Below, piece by piece: positions 63,774 to 64,000 of a stretch of 64,000 bases of DNA. This stretch comes from Gordonia humi (GTDB taxonomy: Bacteria > Actinomycetota > Actinomycetes > Mycobacteriales > Mycobacteriaceae), in contig NZ_JACIFP010000001.1 in assembly GCF_014197435.1 (NCBI RefSeq), forward strand, positions 1,674,001 to 1,738,000, given 5' to 3'. Position 1 is the first letter of the stretch. Every line of letters starts with the position of its first letter. A program made the translations under genes and the position numbers. The notes below the pieces were generated by a model. That model searched no databases. It worked only from the letters and a program-made list of their open reading frames with translations, and was not told the origin of the DNA.

Positions 63774-64000
63774 CTATGAACGTAAGCCGTCGACTATTTC
63801 GTCTGTGTTCGATTTCATCATTCCGAGGTAGGTTCCGGCCTCTGTTCCCTCCTCGTCCAATGATTCAGTGTGTAGGGACTTCACCTTGATCGGCAGTCGT
63901 GCCTCCGATGCGAGAACTTGGGCCAGTCGGTCTGGTTGGGATGAGTCGACGAAGATCGCAGCGACTCTCGCGTCCCGAATCTTGTGCGCGAGTTGATCGA
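63774..64000 (-). CDS. Second metal-binding protein gene, C-terminal part (5' end beyond window)
   Basis: About 75 codons are visible, reading VAAIFVDSSQPDRLAQVLAS, then VKSLHTESLDEEGTEAGTYLGMM and KSNTDEIVDGLRS before the stop at 63774-63776. This aligns with the C-terminal domain of the neighbouring lipoprotein (FCESTVSDKAMRQV, YVDSLSTDDG, YLDLIRHDV) and of TroA/ZnuA-type binding proteins. It is on the same strand, 206 nt upstream of the lipoprotein gene. The 206 nt hold the promoter palindrome and no other gene I can support. Confidence 0.75.
   Translation of the reverse strand, partial: DQLAHKIRDARVAAIFVDSSQPDRLAQVLASEARLPIKVKSLHTESLDEEGTEAGTYLGMMKSNTDEIVDGLRS

Noticed and set aside
63641..63889. 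82-codon plus-strand frame beginning MRFLRSAHPTP with several Cys
   Set aside because: It overlaps the end of the second binding-protein gene on the other strand, has no ribosome site, and its Cys cluster is not a known small zinc protein.

Overview
The window is a high-G+C actinobacterial chromosome segment. The gene content and order point to a mycolic-acid-containing member of the Mycobacteriales, most likely Gordonia or a close relative. The left half keeps the gene order of the Mycobacterium tuberculosis Rv0862c-Rv0884c region: helicase-associated protein, small Rv0863-like protein, Rpf, cold-shock protein, DUF2771, MFS, DUF3027, DUF2530, SpoU methyltransferase, SepH, SerC. It is followed by citrate synthase, EchA6 and an Rv0906/CtpE/Rv0909/Rv0910-like block. 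Several genes absent from that M. tuberculosis order are interleaved (flavin reductase, sacsin-type ATPase, PAP2, NCS2, Eis). No tRNA, rRNA, CRISPR array or complete insertion sequence was seen.

Positions 1-18.7 kb hold housekeeping and conserved-hypothetical genes. A clear c-di-AMP riboswitch and a CRP/GlxR-type site precede the rpf gene. Positions 18.7-36 kb hold a YczE/YczR divergent pair, pdxH with an MFS exporter, an MpaB-family oxygenase with a palindrome over its start codon, pxpBC, gltA with an FKBP isomerase, echA6, a sugar-lactone oxidase with a PLP racemase-fold partner, and the CtpE block. In that block a DNA glycosylase gene separates a predicted antitoxin/toxin pair. At least ten genes have a TANNNT hexamer 6-8 nt before the start codon, which suggests leaderless mRNAs.

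Positions 36.1-60.9 kb are an iron-acquisition region. A promoter with an IdeR/DtxR-type iron box between -35 and -10 drives an ABC-2 exporter, a free-standing acyl carrier protein and a WS/DGAT-like acyltransferase. After a PfkB kinase and an SOS-box-preceded DUF222/HNH gene comes a 14-kb leftward operon. It combines a complete desferrioxamine-type set (GNAT acyltransferase, IucA/IucC synthetase, PLP decarboxylase, N-monooxygenase) with a mycobactin-type NRPS (ArCP-Cy-A-PCP), two free-standing condensation domains and a penicillin-acylase-family hydrolase. Divergent from it, behind two abutting iron boxes, is an IrtAB-like ABC pair. The combination predicts a mixed-ligand siderophore in which a (hydroxyphenyl)oxazoline cap is joined to acylated or succinylated N-hydroxydiamine units, like the nocardichelins. 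No salicylate synthase or aryl-AMP ligase is in the window.

Positions 61-64 kb hold a leftward manganese/iron-type ABC importer (permease, ATPase, binding lipoprotein) with a palindrome at its promoter, and the 3' end of a second binding-protein gene cut by the right edge. A short dispersed repeat occurs three times. One copy supplies the 3' end of the second IrtAB-like gene, and another interrupts the CtpE-like ATPase in frame.
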